Below, in pieces: positions 1-12,726 of a stretch of 64,000 nucleotides of DNA. This DNA is from Caprimulgus europaeus (Eukaryota > Chordata > Aves > Caprimulgiformes > Caprimulgidae), in assembly GCA_907165065.1 (NCBI GenBank), contig OU015528.1, positions 22,474,515 through 22,538,514 on the forward strand, written 5' to 3'. Each line of letters opens with the position of its first letter. Position 1 is the stretch's first letter. A program made the position numbers and the translations under genes. The notes beneath the pieces were generated by a model. It was given only the letters and a program-made list of their open reading frames with translations. It was not told where the DNA came from and did no database searches.

Positions 1-215
1 GACCTCCAGGCATTTGTCAGGTATCTCAAAGAAAAGAGGAGAGAGAAAGCGAGTGTACACCTTAGCCCAGTCACAGGAATCACCCAGCTCTCCTCCATGT
101 GTATCAACTAACAAATTGCTGCATGCTCTTAAAGTGCATATGTTCTCTTTGCAGAGCTTCTTCTCACATGACAGAAGATATGTAGGCAAAGATTATAATA
201 TGGATGATGACATGT
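1..215. other. Non-coding flank upstream of CR1 copy 1
   Basis: No recognisable gene or repeat. A 73-codon open frame crosses it but has no domain and runs into the CR1 in a different frame from the CR1 protein, so I treat it as chance. Homology to CR1 becomes readable at about 216. Confidence 0.5.
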
Positions 216-786
216 GGGCAAATTTGATGATATGAAGTTGGGAGGAATGGCTGGCACACCAGAAGGCTGTGCTGCCATTCAACGAGACCTGGACATGCTG
301 GAGAGTTGGGCAGAAAGGAACCTGATGACGTTCAACCAGAGCAAGTGTAGAGTCCTTCACCTGGGAAGGAATAACAACATACACCAGTACAGGTTAGGGG
401 CTGATCTGCTGGAGTGGACCACTCTGGAAAAGGACCTAGGAGTCCTGGTGGGCAGCGGGCTGGCCATGAGCCAGCAGTGTGCCCTTGTGGCCAGGGAGGC
501 CAACGGTACCCTGGGGTGCATTAAAAAGAGCATGGCCAGCAGGTCAAGGGAGGTTCTCCTCCCTGTCTACTCTGCTCTGGTGAGGCCACATCTGGAATAT
601 TGTGTCCAGTTCTGGGCTCCTCGGTTCAAGAGGGACAGGGATCTTCTGGAGAGAGTCCAGCGGAGGGACACAAAGATGATTGGGGTCCTGAAGCATCTCC
701 CATATGAGGAAAGGCTGAGAGAGCTCAGACTCGCCTGGAGAAGAGAAGACTGGGGGGTGATATTATCAATGTCTATAAACACCTGA
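216..786 (+). pseudogene. CR1 ORF2 reverse transcriptase C-terminal fragment (copy 1)
   Basis: An uninterrupted frame of about 190 codons, the longest of the window. In an intact CR1 it belongs to a polyprotein of an endonuclease and a reverse transcriptase that copies element RNA onto nicked chromosomal DNA. Readable family landmarks include a stretch starting [18 protein letters not shown], then [71 protein letters not shown] and [13 protein letters not shown]. These lie after the catalytic YxDD region, so the fragment has no catalytic core and cannot act. The end is a TGA reached after an indel relative to copy 4: the text [17 protein letters not shown] of copy 4 is here replaced by a shortened out-of-frame version. 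The nearest ATG (214) is accidental; no native start is present. Confidence 0.9.
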
Positions 787-1107
787 AGTGTGGGGGCCAA
801 ATGGATGGGGCTGGGTTTTTTTTAGCAGTACCCAGTGACAGGACAAGGGGCAATGGGCAAAAACTGGAACACTAGAAGTTCCAGACAAACTTAACAAAAA
901 TCTTCTTTTCTTTAAGGGTGATGGAGCACTAGAATAGGCTGTCCAGAGAGGTTGTGGAGTCTCCATCTCTGGAGATGTTCAAAGCCTGCCTGGACACTTT
1001 CCTGTGCAACCTGGTGTAGGGAACCTGCTTTGGCAGGGGGGTTGGACTGCATGATCTCTTGAGGTCCCTTCCAATCCCTAACATCCTGTGATTCTGTGGT
1101 CCTGTGA
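216..1107 (+). mobile_element. CR1 LINE, 5'-truncated copy 1
   Basis: A non-LTR retrotransposon fragment of the CR1 family, the main LINE of birds. It keeps the C-terminal part of ORF2 (216-786 in one open frame), the text for the ORF end and 3' untranslated region (about 787-1060), and a 3' end with the CR1 signature GGTTGGACTGCATGATCTC, then GAGGTCCCTTCCAA, and tail repeats of the form GATTCTGTGGTCCTGTGA. CR1 copies are normally truncated at the 5' end by incomplete reverse transcription, as seen here, and normally lack a poly-A tail and target duplications; I see neither. The frame shifts after 786, since C-terminal text recognisable from copy 4 continues out of frame. The tail resembles that of copy 4 (32446-33081), which suggests related subfamilies. 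The 5' breakpoint is uncertain by about 10-20 bases. Confidence 0.95.
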
Positions 1108-2226
1108 AAAATGATCTAGTGACTGAGAGTTATAGGTGGTTTAATGTAGCAAACTGAAATACAAGCTTGCTAGGTAAATTTATGCATTCCTTACTTAGAA
1201 GCAAGTTAATTCTGTTTTACTCAAGTTAAAAAAATATGAACAAAATTTGTGCTTCATTAAAAGAATAGTCTTTTCTGAAGAAATCAAGTATTAGGACATT
1301 ATATTTATCCATTTGATCCAAAGTAAAAATATAGCAACCACCATATGCTAACACAATCAAAATATTGATGACAATATTGATTAAAATTGGCATAAATGCA
1401 TATTAGCAGTAAATTTTCTCAAATAAATGTGCAGATTTCATATATCTAACTATCTAGCAAAAAGAAGCATCAAATACAAATCCTGTATTTTAATGTTTGC
1501 CAAACATTAACAATCAGTCTCTTTACAAGAAAATAAATAAACAAATATGAATCCAAAACAATACAAAACAGGTTATTTAAATCAAAATTTTATTAATGTA
1601 GAAATCTACTGTAGAATTCACCCCAGATGAGAAAGGTTTAATGTAATTCTGTCCTCTGCAGGAATAAGAATATATAACTCCTAGAAAAATACCTAGCTAC
1701 CAAGATGAGTCTACGTGGAAGGGTAAGACATGTGAAAATTGAACTTTAATTTCATCCTGTTGAAAAATAAACAGAATGAAATATTAATTGCATTGGAAAA
1801 AGCATTGGTTTGGATAAATATGACTATGACATTCACCTGGAAAAAATGAGGTTTGTTTCTGTTTCTTTCTTACTTGTCTAAATTACTTCTCTAAATTACA
1901 TATACCACCGGACAACCATTAGTATTGAAATTAGAACTGACCATCTTTGGGTTATGGAGTCCTGGAGATTTTTTCTTAAGAACATGTATATCATATAAGG
2001 GCTACAAGTCCTAGGTTTCAAGTGGAGATATGCATTTCTTCACTATGTAGATCTGGTTTTCTTGCTGCCAAAACACTGTTGTCTTCTACCTGAAAGATAA
2101 TGACATAACGTAGAAAATGATGTCGTTTGTGAATGTTTTATTGATAACATTGAAAGTGATGATGATGTTTGTGAATGTGATATTAAAATTTGCTGAAAGC
2201 CTAAAAGGGCTTAAGGTCTTACAGGA

Positions 2227-2244
2227 TTTTTTTTTTTTTTTTTT
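2227..2244. repeat. Poly-T tract
   Basis: A run of 18 T. It could be the poly-A end of an old minus-strand retroposed sequence, but no body was recognised beside it. Confidence 0.9.
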
Positions 2245-3950
2245 ACTTTGAAAGTTGAACTTAAATTCAGATTCATAAAAACACTACAAATTTCATCTCA
2301 AAACCTTAAATTCTGAAAAAATGTGAATCCTCTGCTGCATAACCCTGAAAACAGGGAAACATCACTGCTGTTTAGGTTTTTTTCTCATTAAATGGCTTTT
2401 GTTGAAGACTAAAAAAAAACCATCTGAGAACCAAAAAAGAAAATTAGATTGCAGGCCTGCTGTGTATATGCAATTATGAACAGAGAATATATATATTATT
2501 ATACCCTGTTAATTAAAGTATTTACAATTGGTTACTCTCTCTACCATCATCTTCCTATGTGGCCTTTCCTAAACCAATTAATCTCACTGAACTTTAGCTG
2601 AATTATAGGATGCATGTTTGACAAAGTTTCAGTGAAGTTAAATACATTACAGATTTGGAGATCATTAGATAAGATTAGGCAAATAATTTACATACAGAAA
2701 GAAGGAAAGAACCCTCACTTTTGGCATGGTAAGCTCCTGTTGGGACATTTTATAATAACTACTTGCAGCTATGTTGCTTAGATGTCCCTGGGTGGTTTGG
2801 AATTATGAATATAGAGTGGTCTTTGACAGCAAAAGATGTAATACAGTTTTGGTTTTAGTTTTTCAGCTAAATATCTCATCCTCACTGCATTATACCTTCA
2901 TATGAAGAGCAACAGGGAAACAAAGAGAAAATGTAAAATAAATAGGCTACTCTGTAAGACTGAATGGAAATTGACCTCAAGAAAAGGAATTTGTGAACCA
3001 TCTGCCTTTCTATGTAGCTGAAATTCTCTCAGGAAATAAAATCACATTAAATGAGAGAAGGAACAACAGGGAAATAAGAATTTATCAGGATCACAATTTT
3101 GAAATATTATCAATCACAAGACAAGGAGAAGGAACTACTCAAAAAAGCAGTTGAGAGACTTCCCTGAGAAGAAGGAGAACATGTAGAAAGGGAAAGAGTT
3201 ATGAAAGCTAAGGTAGAAGAGGATTTCAGATTTTCAATGATGTTGCTAATAATACACCTTTTTACTTTTACAAATTGTTTCTATTCCATAGTGTAACACC
3301 TAAGGAAAGTAACTGCTGTTCCATGGTCTTATATCAACATGAAGGAATATTTTTAATAACTTAAAAACTAATAAAAATATTGAAAAGAGAGAAAGATATC
3401 TAATAAACCAGAAAATATTATCAGTTGCATTAAGATTAATGTTTCTATGAAAAACTTATCAAGTAAGTCTCAATAAGGTACGACAGATAATTTGATATAT
3501 AAAGTCGGTTTCAAGAGTAACATCATTAAAAAGATTAAAAAATGGATTTAAAATAAAAACCAGTCAATGGTATTTACACATAGACCTTATATTGGCTGAG
3601 CAATTAAGGTAGGCAGGTATTTAGATACTTGTCCAAAATTATGCTTTAGAGGCTTAATGGAAACTAATTTCAGAGGATTTAGCTCTGCATGACTAGCTTA
3701 TCATCAGGAAAAGGAACCAAAGGCAACTGGATGTGGTACTGGCTCCATCATTGCCTTGTAACTTGGTGATTACAGGCACTGCATGCCTCACACCTACTAG
3801 CTTGATAGACTGCTTTAGCATGGGAATGTCCTTGATTGAAACTGGAGCACATAGAGACACCTGCTAAAATAAATATTTTAATGTAGTCAGAAATAAGACT
3901 GTGTTCACCATAGCCAATAAAATATGAGCGGACATACCATGTTTCATGAG

Positions 3951-4020
3951 AAAAAAAAAAAACCCAAAACCAAAAAAAACAATCCATAAAAAAAACTCTC
4001 AAAAAACCCCAACCAAAAAA
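3951..4020. repeat. A/C-rich low-complexity tract
   Basis: A12 followed by interrupted A runs with CCC, CC and CCCC groups. On the minus strand it is T-rich with G runs, much like the plus-strand tract at 35339-35383. Only the CCCC and CCC groups could contribute to a quadruplex on the minus strand, so the potential is weak. Confidence 0.8.
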
Positions 4021-5574
4021 AGACATTCTAATTGAGATGCAAAGCTGAGGGTGAAATAAGGCTACAGTAACTGTTACAGCCTTAGAAAAGGCCATGCAAT
4101 TGAGGACTACATTAGGGTTAATGACTGCAAGTTCAAACTGTATTTGAGAAGAAGAATATTAAAGTATTATACCAGAGTAAAATATATGCTTTGGCAATGA
4201 CTTATACAGAACACTGGGCATACAGAAAAAGCACTGGTCCAGATAAATAACTTCTTTATTTATGTCAAGATTTTTTAAAATGCTACATTTAATTTTAATA
4301 TCATGATGAGAAGTATTTCTCCTGCTTGATAAGCCTCATTACACTACACTGAATATAGTGTTTGCCTTATTTAACAATTTTTATCAATCATTTAACAATG
4401 GATAATGCACTCAATGTCGATAGAAATACAAGTAACAAAGGCACAAGGGTACAATTGACTAGGAAAAATAATTTTTGTCTTAGTGCTTGATAATAACTAC
4501 CACAGTGAAATAAGAAAAATGTCTGATGCTGTTAAATGAAATTTATCAGAATGGTAAGGGGAATCTTAATGAATTCTAGTTTTATTTTGTGAAAACTCTA
4601 AATCATTGTGACTTTTATAATGCATTAACTTATACTTCCTATTCTAAGGAAAACTGGGTGTGGCTAAACATTTTGTATATAAATAGGCTAGTCACAGTTC
4701 GTGGGAACCTGAATAGATCTTAGTTCAGAAGAATAAATTGGTATTTGCCAGACAAAGCTAATTCTCTTTCATCCAGGGAAGGCTGTGAGTTTGGAGAGCT
4801 TAAATGAATTTAGAACATCCTTATTGAAGTAATAATATAATATATACATATATCCTACCAAAAAACTCTAAAAAACCCCTTCAGACTGAGGAATTTAGTA
4901 TCCTAGATAATAGAAGTATTTACAATCGTTAAATTTCTCAATCATTTATATAAAAACATTAATTACTGTTTCTATGTATGAGTACTAATATTAATCACTA
5001 ATTTGATCATGTGCTTCTGTGTTTAAACAGAGAGCATCTTAAAATCTTTTCCCTTGCCTAAGAGAGAATTACAATAATCATAAAGATTTCATGTTACCAT
5101 TCTACTGTTGCTGCAAGTTGCTGAGGCCATCAATGCCTAAAAAAGTTAATTGTGATGGCTGCCAATCTCCTAAACTGATCATAAAATTGTTTTCTCAGAG
5201 TTTCTTTAGCCTTGCAAAGTCAAATTGTGATGAAGATCCTATCAATCCTTTAAACTGATGTGTTCTAAAGATTTTGGATCACACCTATCATCTCCACAAC
5301 AAAAAAAACCCATAATGACTTGTCTGTTAAGCACTTATGATTCTGTATGAATAATAAAAAATAATATAAATATTCAGCAGTAATCTACCCTGGCAAATGG
5401 AATATTTTTGTTTTCCATTAGCTCTTTTAAACTAATTAATGAATTAATGAGTGAAAAGCAGAAATATCAGACCTCAGTAGACTGAAGTGAGGTCACTCCA
5501 GTGCCATTTCCAATTAATGCTAGCATTTCATATGCATTACATACAATTGAATGCTGAATTTTTGTGGGTTGGGA

Positions 5575-5665
5575 GTATATCATAGCTGGAACAAGGGACC
5601 AAGGAGCTGGATCCGGGCTGGTTCAATTCTTTGTTCTGCCACTGACTCACCTTGTCTCCTCAGCG
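5575..5665 (+). repeat. MIR/CORE-SINE-like relic
   Basis: Text such as GAGCTGGATCCGGGCTGGTTCAATTC followed at once by TTTGTTCTGCCACTGACTCACC resembles the tRNA-derived head of MIR-type CORE-SINEs, where a B-box-like GGTTCAA-TC precedes GCTCTGCCACTTACT. The match is by eye against remembered consensus text. The ends are approximate and the copy is strongly decayed. Chance similarity is possible. Confidence 0.4.
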
Positions 5666-5966
5666 AGCCACCAAAGGTGGCAGCTACTAGCATATCTACC
5701 TGGAGGAGTGATGCGAGGCATAATTAACTAATAGCTTTAAAGTATTGGGCTATAACCTGATGAAAGGAACAAGAGAAGTACAAGTTATGTTATTGTTTTT
5801 TGAAATCTACATACAAATAGACCACCATATCTGGAGGCCTGTGGATTGGGGTTTTTTATGAGACTACTGACAGCCAGCACTACCAGCTTGCCACGTGGAG
5901 GAACTGCTAGAGAATAAAATGATTTGTGCAGCTAAGCAATAAAAGAGAGGCTTCTCTGTAGTAATT

Positions 5967-6056
5967 TTTCAAAATGTTGCATGGGGTTTTAACTATGTGA
6001 CTCTTATTGACTTAAATGGGAGTCATGCAGCTAAAAACCCATACAACACTTTGAAA
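5967..6056. repeat. 90-bp near-perfect palindrome (hairpin element)
   Basis: Two 42-base arms (5967-6008 and 6015-6056) are inverted copies around a 6-base loop. They match at 33 of 42 positions, and 8 of the 9 differences are transitions, as expected if a once perfect palindrome decayed with age. The inner part reads TTATTGACTTAAATGGGAG and is close to an ATTGACTTCAATGGGAG motif that I remember as common in old amniote repeats. The likeliest identity is a fossil MITE or other hairpin-forming repeat. A hairpin RNA (pre-miRNA-like) is an alternative, since the arm length and tiny loop would fold well. No transcription signal is visible. Confidence 0.8.
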
Positions 6057-9000
6057 ATGTATCCTTAAGTGTTTTGTCAATAATCGCATGTGAGTAATAA
6101 AATGGGATTCATTCTTTTCTACTCAAGACATATAAACATTATGTTTATATCAGCACAATTACTGACTTTCTGTAGCTTGATAGCTAGTCTTTAGTCATAC
6201 TATAATTGGCATCCTGATCACATAATGTCATTTTAATGTGTTCTTCAGAACACACATTATATTATTAGATTCTTGCTGTGAAAGAAGTGCAGAACAACTA
6301 TATCATAAAAAACTGGAATAATACTAACTCAAAAAATCATTCCTTATTCAAAATGCAATATAGATCAGTGTCTGACTGAGTAATAATTTTCTATAAACAT
6401 TTCCAAATTGTGAAAACACAGCTAATTTCTGGAAAAAAAATAATAGATTCACTGTATATTGCCTATATATTGAGAAAAAGAACATATGGAATGGCTCTGA
6501 AAGGATTGTCTCGGGCAGCCAGAAGGTACAAATACTGTGCCCTCCCTGATTGAGAGCTTATGCTTATGAAACATTTCCATACCAAAAAATACTCTACATT
6601 CTGATTGGATAATAACAGCTAACTATTTGGAAATGTCCTGGTTTTGTGGTATGTCTCATTAGCTGCAGTCATTATTCACACCTCTTTTAACTGGCTGGTG
6701 CCCTTATCCTTCAGTGATTTTGAGAGGATAGACATTGTCATAGTTGTTGAGGAACAATTATTACTCAATAATAAGTTTTCTATTTCTCATTGATTGCAAA
6801 GGAAATCCTGAATTTAAGCTGATTCTCAAGCTATTAAAGATAATTGGTAAAAAGGAAAGGAAAGAACTGTTGCACTGGTGAATTCATGATGTGTAAAGAA
6901 GAACATTTGAGAGGAACGTGAGTTGAAAAGGGTTGGAGAGGCCAGAGCTATAATAATGTGCTTAAAGTGGGCATATAGAGAAAAAGCTGCGAAGATACCA
7001 GCTCAAAGAAGCAGCATTGACAGCGGCTAGTCACAATATAGTCATGAGAGGAGACTATAGACTATTTCACCATTTAATAATACCACGTATGGAGTGATTA
7101 CCATATTTTATTAATATACTATCTCCAAGTAGACATAGCTTTCATTTAGCTTATTGTGTATCTCATAAACAGAAAATATGAACCCTGGAATCATTGTGTT
7201 AAGTGATTTGTTAGTAATGGGAGGTCTGAAGAATTACAAACTTACCCACAAAGCTCTGCCGGTATGTATTAGCCTTGACCTGCCATTATAATCTGCTGCT
7301 TCTGCTGAACAGAAGCTGCCAATTGTGCTTGTTGTTACCTTACGATTTTATGAGGTAGACAAATACCTCTTATAAAATACAATGAGATAATTACAAGAAG
7401 CTTATTGTGTTGGTAAAGTTTGATATTTTACATGTCATTTCTTGGTAATTTAGAATATAATGTCTCAGTATTGTAAAAACAAAATGTAGAGAAACAACAA
7501 AAGAGTAGACCTGAACATATTATTTTCAGTATATTGGTTGGAATTATCATTATCATATATGGATCTATTCTTACAGACATCTGGAAGACAAAAGATGCTT
7601 TCCTGAGTACAAAACAAGTGGGGACCTGTGCTTTTACTTCACAGAAAAAAAATCTTTTAAAAAAAGAGATTGTGAGCACCTTAAGAGCTGCAATAAGCAA
7701 GATTACAGTAATAGGGATAGACATAAATATTTGGTGTGGTTTCTAAGATTTTATTATATTTTAATTCTGAAGTCACTGTCATATTTCCTCAGCTAAACAA
7801 TTATTTTTTTATCTGGCAATTTCCATTATTTTTCAAGCATATCTATCAATAAAATGAAAAAAAAAAAAAAGGTGTGATCAGGTAAGGAATTAGATCCTAT
7901 GACTACAAGGTGAATGGTGTAAATACCTGGATATTCCTCTATTGAAACATCCAGATTTCATATTTAAGTCTGAACTAGCAGACACAGGGGATAGAAAGAT
8001 TTCATCTAGTGCTGTTTTCATCTTCCCCAAAAAATATTAGCAACAAAACCAAACTCTTTCTGTACCAATTTTTTTTTATTGGAAATTATTTGTTCTTTTC
8101 CGACATCTGTAGCTTGTCTCTGTGTCTATAGGCAGGATAAGCATTTCTGAAGATAGCCTTGTATTTCTGCCAGTACTTTAACGAAGTCTGAAAGTGGTTT
8201 CCAAGTAGGATTAAATGGACCAGCAGTTCTATTTTTCCTGCTGTTATTTTTTCATACTTATTAACGAAGCAGATTTCATTAAACAACTGATCAAATGATG
8301 ATTTAATATGTCTTTCCAATTTGTTATTATGTTTCTGACTCTATTACAAAATGTATTTTCCAACTGAAATAACATGTATTTCCATATGAAGTACCATTAA
8401 TGCAGGCAGCAGCATGTACAATTCTTAGACCATCTTTAAATTGCCTTACCTTTAAAATTGTATTGCAATTTAGTCATTTCATAAGCAGTTAATGTGATTA
8501 TGTAAAAGCCATATAATAATTTAACATGGATAGGTGTTTTATATGTTTACTTTCACAAAATAACTGAGTAAACATACATGAAACAACATGAAATTCTGCA
8601 ATCATATTATATATATCATGTTGATAAAATAGAAGATGAATTTGCTAAAAGTTAGCCTCATCAGCTGTGAATTTATTTGTTTCCTTCCTGGGATGTCAAC
8701 ACTGCTATCACTGCAGAGACTGCTGCTCTTGAGGATATACCAGGGTTAACCTGAAATCTGTTCGAGTGGAAGTGTCAACAGACAGCCACGGCCACATGGA
8801 GCTGGGTTTAACCATCTGAGCATTTAATTTGCTTCCCCAGCAGCTTCTGTAGCCCACACTCAGCTCCTTGATGCTGAAACTGTACTGCCACCGGTACTTC
8901 TGCTAGCTAGTATAAAGCTTCTGCAGCTTATTCTAAGTGAGTTGCAGTCACAGCAGCACAGGTAGAGCTTTTATGGAAACAGATTAACCAGAAAGATTTT

Positions 9001-12000
9001 GAGAGTGTATTGCAGACACTACAGACAAGCATAGAAAAGAACAATTGCAATGAAAATTATCACAAATCACCTAACTTGAATAGGCTGCATAGGTTTGCTA
9101 CAGACTGGGTTAGTGTTTAATCATTGCAGACAACATATTTAGAACAAGTCAATGCATACACCCAGTATCAAATTCATTACAGGTGTAAGCAAGCATGACT
9201 TTAATTGAGTTGTGCCTGCTTATATTAGATTCAGCCTAAGCTCAGAATGGCTTCCAGCAGGTATAGTTTACGATGCTCAGGATGATATATATCTTGCCAT
9301 AACATAAAAATAAAAATACTAAGAATTGCAAGGACAGATTGTGTTATGGTGATCACAGTTTATAGTTAGAGGTTAGGTGTATAGAAGGCATTATATAGGT
9401 TCAGCAAGCAGATCTGCCACATTTCTTTGTAACATGGGTTTTTTAAGGATTCTGGTAGACCAGCTCTGATAAAGGAACTTGCCACTCCTGCCCTACTCTA
9501 GTTGTCTCTTGCAGGCTGTTTCCTGACTGCAGGCAGTTGCTGCACTAGTAGTGTATCCATGTTTCAGACTGCAGTCCAGTACCAGCACAGATCCACTTAC
9601 AGGAAAGACCTTAAATTTTTCAGATTGTGAAAACAGCTCTTGGAGGATGGATGTGCTTTCCACTCTGCATCTCCAACATGGAAGAGGGAGTCCTCAGCAA
9701 AGGGCTGGAACAGACAGCTTGATCTGCAGTGCTGTAATATTTGCACTGCTGCTCCGGTCACTTAGACAAGGAAAAGCCTGGGTCCAGTGGGAACAGAGAC
9801 AACAGAACCATTGCATCCTAAAGCTGTGTCTTTGCTAGAGAGATAAGCTGCCTTCTGAAGTCAACAGACAGAAAAACTGCAGTGACAACCTAGGTCTATT
9901 TTCAACCAAAAAAAAAATGACAGAGTTCAGGTGAAACAAAGAGAAAGGGGTTCCTCGTACCATCTCCCAGTTCTGCCTGAGCACCAGCCACTTTGTAGCC
10001 TGACAAAATCAGCACTTATTTCTGACAGAGAAAATGCAGTGTGAAATTACATCAAATCTAATTGACTAATTATGGTCCATGCAAACAAGTGCTTGAGTGG
10101 ATGAGGTATAGTTCAAGAGAATCATGAACAACTTGTATCTCATTGTTGGGTCATGTATTTAAATCCACAGAGCTGCTTCACTCTACACACCATTTTGTTA
10201 AACTGCAAATCCACAAATTATAAAGAAACTGGTTTGTTTGGGTCAAAGCCCATTGAAACAGTGGCTGATACAAGGGAGTCCAGGGCCATTGTGGATGGTA
10301 GCCTGTGCCCTACAAGCCACTTCCTTTCCCTGTGGCTTTATTTCATTCCTGGAAAACAGAGAAGTGCTAAAAATGAATGAGAGATTTGCCTGGCTGCCAG
10401 TGCCTGTCCTTCTTCCATCCATTAACACTCCCTAATCTGAAAAATTTGCCAGCCCTATAGGTTCCCATACCACACACCAGTTATGCTGATTAGAAAATTC
10501 ACGCTTCAGTATTAGTGCTGATTAAAAAGGTTTTCCTGTGCTTTATGCAGATGTTGAATATTCATCAACACTGTCTGGTTTAAGAAATGATAAATAGCAT
10601 AGGAAATAATTTTATAACTACATCAAAAACTTATTTGTAGTGTTCAGCAATGTCCCCCTACAGCCTAGTTTATAAACAAATTATCTGAATTATTAATTTA
10701 TCATGCAGGGACTGCAAAAAAGGAAAAAAATCCCAGTGGATTATTACAGCTCTTCACAGGAAACGCATATCTCCTGGCACTAATGACATCATCAATAACA
10801 AGAAGTTTATTTCCAAAGAACTCAAAACAAAATTTAATTAACTGTGTATGGTATTTTCAAATTAAATATGAGTTAAAGGGTTCAGAATTGGCATTAATGT
10901 AACAGTTCTAATATAAATTAATCTCCTAGTAGATTAAAAACAATAACAACAACTACAATAAAAGCCCTTTCAAACTCCAAAATAAACATACAATTTCATG
11001 GAAAGATTCATTTAATCTGCTGTCAATATGAAAATCATTTGCTTCTATCTGGAATTCCCATTTGTTTAAAAGAATCAGCAAGAATGCTGGTAGATGGGGA
11101 GTGTAGCACCAGTCAGCAGTGCTGGAGCTGCGATGAAAAAGGAAGTCTTGCCAATGAAATCCCCACTTTCCCCAATTTTTGGCAGCTTTTCTCTTTCTGA
11201 ATGACAACAGCACACAAATTAAAGAGAAAGTAATCTCCACTGCATGATGTTCATTTTGAAGTCATCATTGAATAACAAATCAGACATACCAGACACATAA
11301 CAGAGAACAGGACTACTTGGATCTACTTAAATTTCCTAAGTTACCAAAGATAATTGGAAAACAAAATAAGATGGAAATCAAATCCAAAAAGTTACCTTAT
11401 AAAAGCAGAAATAATTAAACTCGTATTTATAGCAACATAGAAAAAGTATTTCATGTTGTACTGCGAAAAAAAATAAGTAAAAATTTTAAAAGCATGAAAA
11501 AAATCAAGAAAATTCCTAGACGAATGATAATAATGTGGGGTTTCCTCAAACTTCGGGAAAAGATCAAGGATTAGATTTGAGAAGTAAGTCTAGTTTAACT
11601 ATTTGGATATTAAAATATATGCACTATTCAAGTAGATTCAATGTCGAGTCTTTTTTCATTATTTCTTTTTTGGTAAAATCACATTTTTAAAAACAAAGCA
11701 ACACTTATTAATGCATCTTTAAGGCACTGAACAAATATCAAGCAATTCTTTTGATACTGCATCATCATTTGTTTGTAATAAAAAAGACATGCCAACATGA
11801 AAGGGGTCAAAAATTATACCACTTTCTTTTCAAAAGGTAAAGATAAATGTTCTGCTACTGAGAAAACTGATTTTTCTTTCCGCTTCCTTTGACTCAATCC
11901 TCTTCCAAGGGAGACAGTATTGACAGAAGATGCAGGAACCTTGGACATAGATATTTTGGAGAGAAAGGAGAAAATTGCTTCTTTGCAGCCCCTTCTGCAG

Positions 12001-12599
12001 CTTATCCTTAAGAATATATACTTCAAATCTCAAAATCTAAAATTACAAACTTAACCAAAAAATCTCCCTTTCCATTTCCTTATGGCCACCTTTCTTCTTA
12101 TGATTTCTATGAAACGGTAAGCACTCAAAAACTACAGCTGGATAATCAATTTCCAAGCATTTATTTTTTAATAGTGGTGGTGATAAAAACAAGAAAACAG
12201 GAAGCAGTGGTGAAAAAAAAATAGTCAATTTCACTTTATGACTTATTGTGAGATCTAGAAAATGGAGTCAGCAACAAAAACGAAAATTTGACTTTCCAGA
12301 GAGTGGTAGGAAGGAAAGATGAGAGGGCATTCAATTATGGAAGAAGCTGAAATTTTACCTAGAATTTACTAAATTATTTTTTATTTTCAGAAAAGCATCA
12401 TAACACAGTAACTGTTTTGTGAGTTTCTGAGTGTAAGAGAGGTTTTAGGAGGCTGTTGAAGAGTAGAGGAAAATTTTGTCTACAGAAAGTCACCACAATT
12501 ATGTACTGGTGTGTAAAAAGAGAAAATTATATATTATTGTATGCACAGACCAAGCAGTTGAGGTGAAGCCAGGTGATAATAGCTACATCACATAAATGC
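6057..12599. other. AT-rich non-coding stretch
   Basis: No gene recognised. Somewhat GC-richer patches occur at about 8690-8960 and 9480-9880. The second carries a 95-codon plus frame (9551-9838) without any domain or splice context. There is an A14 run at 7857-7870. Short frames at 7428-7746, 10153-10435, 10953-11240 and 11814-12234 overlap on both strands or lack any motif. No repeat family was identified. Confidence 0.55.
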
Positions 12600-12726
12600 A
12601 AAGTTATTGTTATTATTATAGGTGGTGGTGATTGGTTCTTTTACCTTGGCACATAGGAGCCACTTTGCTAGGCACAGTGTATAAAGAATAAAAAATGTTG
12701 TCTGTCCTAAGGATCAAATAATTTAT
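12600..12726 (+). repeat. L3/CR1-L3-like LINE 3' tail relic
   Basis: An ATT-rich lead (TTATTGTTATTATTATAGG) is followed by TTGGCACATAGGAGCC, TTTGCTAGGCACAGTGTATAAAG and TTGTCTGTCCTAAGGATCAAATAATTTA. This matches the order of the ancient amniote LINE tail as I remember it: (ATT)n, CCTAGGAGCCC, GTGCTAGGCGCTGTACAAA, AGACAGTCCCTGCCC, GAGCTTACAATCTA. The match is by eye, the copy is much decayed and the borders are approximate. Confidence 0.6.

Larger units (their letters stand above)
1108..5574. other. AT-rich non-coding stretch
   Basis: No gene seen. It holds an 18-base T run at 2227-2244, an A12 run at 3951-3962 followed by A/C-rich low-complexity sequence to about 4020, and scattered short open frames. 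The 115-codon minus frame at 3748-4095 owes its length to the A/C tract, which reads as F, W and V. A TATA-like TATATAAATAG occurs near 4676 but has no supported transcript. Nothing else was recognised. Confidence 0.6.

Noticed and set aside
4674-4690. TATA-like TATATAAATAG, possible promoter
   Set aside because: No initiator, no open frame or transcript-like sequence follows; expected by chance in AT-rich DNA.
9551-9838. 95-codon plus-strand frame
   Set aside because: Lies in a modestly GC-richer patch. The composition explains the lack of stops and no domain is visible.
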